From the IMG/VR virus record IMGVR_UViG_3300020468_001924, positions 1-20,271 of that record: a stretch of DNA of 20,271 nt. One strand, written 5' to 3'. Position numbers and translations under genes: made by a program. Source of the DNA: a virus. The notes below the pieces were generated by a model, which saw only the letters and a list, made by a program, of their open reading frames with translations, had not been told where the DNA came from and ran no database searches. Positions within the stretch are counted from its first letter, which is position 1; every line of letters begins with the position of its first letter. This document shows positions 17,636 through 20,271 of the stretch, in pieces.

Positions 17636-19495
17636 TTAATCTCCTCCTAATGCTAAAATAAATGGAGTCATTTGTGAAAATAAACTCTTTGAATAAAATG
17701 TTCCTGTAATTGTACCCGCCTGTTGATTTATAATGACACCATCTCCAATTCTAAAGTTACCAGCCTGATCAGTACTAGTAAAAATAGTCAATCCACCATC
17801 AAGATCATCAACTTCATTATCTTGAATAGCAACTCCACCTCTGGAAGGAAGTGATTGTATTAGATCTGTACCTGATCCTATGTATTCAAAGGAATGACTC
17901 GATGCTAATATTCTACTTTGTTTAAAGAATGGAACTGTAGATCCAACGCCAACAGCAAAAGGAACATTCTCTGTAAATGTCACTGTAGAAATACCACCAG
18001 ATATTTCAGTTGCCTTTTCAACCACAAAATATTGAGGTTTCGTTATTATTGAAGCAGCTGCAGATGATCCACCACCACCCGAAAGACTTATAGAAGGTGC
18101 AGATGTATATCCTCTTCCTGAAGTTACGATATTTATTTCTGTAACAACTCCTCCAGTTATACTAGCAACAGCTGTTGCCGGTATACCCCATGCTTCAGAA
18201 GGAGCACTAATTGCAATTGTAGGTGGTATAGTATATCCAGATCCACCGTTAGTTATTTTTATCTTATCAACTACTTGATATATCTCATCAAAGTAAACTA
18301 CTTGCCCATCAAATGGACGAACGACTTTCGTCTTAACTGTTCCAGCACTATGATAGTTATGTGATACAGTGGAAGGACCAACATTTGTGACAAAACTTGT
18401 TGAGTTTATAACTGAGTCTACATTAAATACATATCCAAAATCACCATCAGGATAATAGTAAACTGAACCTCCAAGATCACATGTAAATCCTAAACCCGAA
18501 AGTGTGATTCCCATACCTACATTAAAATTATGATTACTTGTAGTGGTAATCGTTGTCATTCCAGTGGCATTATCATATACTGCATTGGATATATTTAATG
18601 TTGGTGTCTCTAAATTTATTTTAAATTCAGAAGAATTTTCAGTCGCACTTTCAGTAATCACTCCTACAAAATTTTGAGCTCCTACACCTTGTGATCTTAA
18701 TCCAAAATTACCAAATGAAGAGTTTGAGTTTGTAAGATCACATTGACCCCCATCTCCTGTATAAATTGATACATCCGGATTTATTGTAAATATTGAAACT
18801 AATTGTCCATACCCACCATTTGTTATTGATACTCCAATACCATTTGAGTTATACTGAGTATAAGAATCAGTAACCATACTTTTATATGGACCTAAAATAT
18901 GATTCCCATCAATCTTCATACCTATACTATTTTTTATAAAATTAGTACAGTTTCTAATATATGGGGATTGAATTGAATATCTTTTTATCTCTGGTTCAAA
19001 TGCGACCACAGCTTTACCAGAATTTAAAGTGCCAATAAATGATATTTCTGAAATATAATTACCTGGTGCTACATGAAGCAAATCTTGATTTGCATTTTGT
19101 GGTGATACTGATACTTCTCTTAAACTATCTCCTACAATACTTACTTGTGCAGGAAGTTTTAATGGATTATTTTCTACGTAAGATCCAGCACTAACCCTAA
19201 TAACGTCTCCTGCTGATGCAATTCCGACTGCTCCTGCGATTGTTGCCTTTGCATCTCCAAGTTTTTTTCCTGTGTTGTTGTCGCTTCCGTCTTCTGTGAC
19301 ATAGATAACATTTGTAACTGTAACTCCAGCACCTAATCTTACTATTTCTGTAGCAATACCTATCGCAGATCTATCTCTCAGAGTTAAGAGTTCTGCATCG
19401 TAAGTATTAAGAGCTAATTCACCTACTTTTAGGTCAGAAACCTGTGGTCTCTTGCCAGGAACCGCAGATCTTTTTATTCTTATTGGCGTCGCCAT
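17636..19495 (-). CDS. Fibre-like protein with Mtd-type N-terminus and beta-helix region (619 aa)
   Basis: Residues 4-46 (PIRIKRSAVPGKRP, VGELALNTYDAELL, LRDRSAIGI) match the short N-terminal domain seen in phage receptor-binding proteins of the major tropism determinant type. Residues about 62-280 (YVTEDGSDNNTGKK, ATIAGAV, SYVENNPLKLP, VSIVGDSLREV) look like a DUF1565/pectate-lyase-like right-handed beta-helix. A further domain (about 303-388) contains TSNHNFNVGMGITLSGL and YYPDGDFGY. Two GSGYTxPPxI-type motifs follow (417-470), then a C-terminal region (488-619) with STDQAGNFRIGDG and SKSLFSQMTPFILALGG. This arrangement is typical of cyanophage virion proteins. No polysaccharide-degrading catalytic residues can be assigned. 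It is the first structural gene after the HNH gene and may start a transcription unit from the late-type octamer at 19542-19549. No Shine-Dalgarno is clear. Confidence 0.85.
   Translation of the reverse strand: MATPIRIKRSAVPGKRPQVSDLKVGELALNTYDAELLTLRDRSAIGIATEIVRLGAGVTVTNVIYVTEDGSDNNTGKKLGDAKATIAGAVGIASAGDVIRVSAGSYVENNPLKLPAQVSIVGDSLREVSVSPQNANQDLLHVAPGNYISEISFIGTLNSGKAVVAFEPEIKRYSIQSPYIRNCTNFIKNSIGMKIDGNHILGPYKSMVTDSYTQYNSNGIGVSITNGGYGQLVSIFTINPDVSIYTGDGGQCDLTNSNSSFGNFGLRSQGVGAQNFVGVITESATENSSEFKINLETPTLNISNAVYDNATGMTTITTTSNHNFNVGMGITLSGLGFTCDLGGSVYYYPDGDFGYVFNVDSVINSTSFVTNVGPSTVSHNYHSAGTVKTKVVRPFDGQVVYFDEIYQVVDKIKITNGGSGYTIPPTIAISAPSEAWGIPATAVASITGGVVTEINIVTSGRGYTSAPSISLSGGGGSSAAASIITKPQYFVVEKATEISGGISTVTFTENVPFAVGVGSTVPFFKQSRILASSHSFEYIGSGTDLIQSLPSRGGVAIQDNEVDDLDGGLTIFTSTDQAGNFRIGDGVIINQQAGTITGTFYSKSLFSQMTPFILALGGD
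17641..17648 (-). promoter_or_regulatory. Strong ribosome binding site of the 113-residue protein
   Basis: AGGAGGAG lies 6 nt before the ATG at 17634, within the last codons of the 619-residue gene. Most other starts in the window have weak or no such site. Confidence 0.8.
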
Positions 19496-19541
19496 TTATT
19501 TAAATCGGTATTTACCACAAAAACAGTATGTACTGCTGATC

Positions 19542-19549
19542 TATTTATT
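19542..19549 (-). promoter_or_regulatory. Candidate T4-like late promoter before the structural gene cluster
   Basis: AATAAATA differs from TATAAATA at the first base. It overlaps the HNH stop codon (TGA at 19551-19549) and lies about 46 nt before the ATG at 19495, a reasonable leader length. It would drive the structural genes separately from psbD and the HNH gene. Confidence 0.45.
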
Positions 19550-19920
19550 CAAGTAGCATTGTTGCGTCTTGGACGATATGAAAATAAATTTTTAGGAGGG
19601 TCTGGTTTCATCCAATCCTTTATTTTTTCATATCTATCAAAAGTAAAATAGTCTTGATTTAAAAACCATTCACTCCAAGGTTCATGTCCTTTCTTTTGAT
19701 TGCAACTGTTACAACAACAGACTACATTTTTAGTAAAATCTGTTCCTCCTTTGCATCTAGGAACTACATGATCTATAGTTAAATTCTCACCACTCCCACA
19801 ATATGCACATTTATAATTCCATTTTTCTTTTACGTCTTTCCTCCATAATCTCTTTGCTTCTGCTGAACTAGTTGTTTGTAAATTGAACACATAAGCTTTG
19901 GAAGAATGGAGAATGCCCAT
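19549..19920 (-). CDS. Free-standing HNH endonuclease (123 aa)
   Basis: The HNH fold is clear: C38-x2-C41 (CAYC), then D50-H51 in LTIDHVVPRCKGG, N65 in the KNVV segment, and C70-x2-C73 followed by N74-QKKG. The two Cys pairs probably bind a structural zinc and H51 lies at the metal-dependent nicking site. Residues 1-35 (AEAKRLWRKDVKEKWNYK) form a basic helix, and a basic tail (YRPRRN) ends the protein. The gene sits downstream of psbD, separated by a terminator. In Synechococcus phage S-PM2 an HNH homing endonuclease (F-CphI) is linked to the psbA region, so a homing role at a photosystem gene is plausible here. No intron is visible. The alternative is a general phage HNH nuclease. Confidence 0.9.
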   Translation of the reverse strand: MGILHSSKAYVFNLQTTSSAEAKRLWRKDVKEKWNYKCAYCGSGENLTIDHVVPRCKGGTDFTKNVVCCCNSCNQKKGHEPWSEWFLNQDYFTFDRYEKIKDWMKPDPPKNLFSYRPRRNNAT

Positions 19921-19940
19921 AAAAAATTGTAAGTTAATTT

Positions 19941-19948
19941 TATTTAGA
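19941..19948 (-). promoter_or_regulatory. Candidate late-type promoter of the HNH gene
   Basis: TCTAAATA has one mismatch to TATAAATA. It lies 20 nt before the HNH ATG and after the psbD terminator, where a separate promoter would be needed. Support is weak because the region is very AT-rich. Confidence 0.3.
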
Positions 19949-19963
19949 AAAAGTCTAATAGGT

Positions 19964-19993
19964 AAAAAAATACCCCGAAAATTTTTCCGAGGT
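19964..19993 (-). terminator. Rho-independent terminator after psbD
   Basis: On the minus strand ACCTCGG...CGGGGT forms a stem of about nine pairs, two of them G-U, with a short A/T loop (19993-19972). It is followed by ATTTTTTT (19971-19964). The hairpin starts 26 nt after the psbD stop, so it should end psbD transcripts and separate them from the HNH gene. Confidence 0.85.
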
Positions 19994-20019
19994 AAATGTA
20001 AATTAAAAGTGGTTTTTGT

Positions 20020-20271
20020 TTAGAGTGCGTTACCTCTTGGTAATACTTCCTCTGGAAACACGAAGTTCTCGTGTGGTTGGTCAACAGACGACATCCATGC
20101 TCTCATACCTTCATTAAGAAGTATATTCTTAGTGTAGAAAGTTTCAAACTCTGGATCTTCTGCTGCTCTTATCTCTTGAGATACAAAGTCGTATGCTCTA
20201 AGGTTAAGTGCAAGACCTACAATACCGATTGATGATGTCCACATACCCATCACAGGTACGAACAACATAAG
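20020..20271 (-). CDS. psbD: Photosystem II reaction-centre protein D2, C-terminal part
   Basis: The visible 83 residues continue beyond the window edge, so the true start is missing. They cover most of the fifth transmembrane helix ([20 protein letters not shown]), then [51 protein letters not shown] and the ending RGNAL. This is the C-terminus of D2, not of the related D1 protein (psbA). The fragment matches roughly the last quarter of the ~350-residue family. D2 pairs with D1 to hold the primary charge-separation cofactors in the thylakoid. Cyanophages carry psbA/psbD to keep photosystem II working during infection. The SSVDQPHEN stretch, where hosts usually have APQDQPHEN or similar, may reflect phage-lineage divergence. 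The fragment shows no intron or frame break. Confidence 0.97.
   Translation of the reverse strand, partial: LMLFVPVMGMWTSSIGIVGLALNLRAYDFVSQEIRAAEDPEFETFYTKNILLNEGMRAWMSSVDQPHENFVFPEEVLPRGNAL

Noticed and set aside
19519-19535. A second terminator (CAGTA/TACTG hairpin followed by five T on the minus strand) after the HNH gene
   Set aside because: The stem is only 4-5 pairs, and it would lie between the candidate late promoter and the structural gene, where a terminator is unlikely.
20020-20271. Assignment of the photosystem fragment to psbA (D1)
   Set aside because: The ending PRGNAL and the [11 protein letters not shown] stretch belong to D2; D1 ends differently.

Overview
The window looks like part of a T4-like marine cyanophage (cyanomyovirus) genome. 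It is AT-rich, tightly packed, and every supported gene lies on the minus strand, so it reads right to left. The right edge holds the 3' end of a photosystem II D2 gene (psbD), followed by a hairpin terminator and a free-standing HNH endonuclease gene. Most of the rest, about 19 kb, is a cluster of very large repeat-built proteins typical of cyanophage tail-fibre or virion-surface regions. T4-late-type octamers sit in three of the gene junctions.

In transcription order the genes are: psbD (partial, >20271-20020); an HNH endonuclease (19920-19549); a 619-residue fibre-like protein with a receptor-binding-type N-terminus and a right-handed beta-helix-like region; a small 113-residue structural protein; an 1147-residue fibre; a subtilisin-family serine protease with an I9-like propeptide; a 2171-residue giant fibre carrying a cupredoxin-like domain near its N-terminus; a 1636-residue protein made of thirty kelch-like repeats; and, at the left edge, the 5' part of a gene resembling 2-oxoglutarate/Fe(II) oxygenases (521 to beyond base 1). 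No gene-free stretch exceeds 100 bases.

The 619-, 113-, 1147-residue and protease genes are joined by 1-nt gaps or a 4-nt ATGA overlap, which suggests translational coupling. The 1147- and 2171-residue proteins are mosaics of the same modules: GDGSNLTG-type linkers, a GTLTYEDV segment, and beta-roll-like blocks of about 20-residue repeats with the same opening and closing motifs. These blocks are rich in cysteine.

The best leads are: (i) the 1636-residue protein's repeats fall into five groups of exactly six, which suggests five tandem six-bladed propellers; (ii) an apparently complete type-1 copper ligand set within the giant fibre; (iii) cysteines concentrated at fixed positions of the beta-roll-like repeats; and (iv) a fully armed subtilase between two fibre genes, which could process fibres or attack host surface proteins. 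Assignments rest on reading the sequence and on remembered family motifs; no database search was run.
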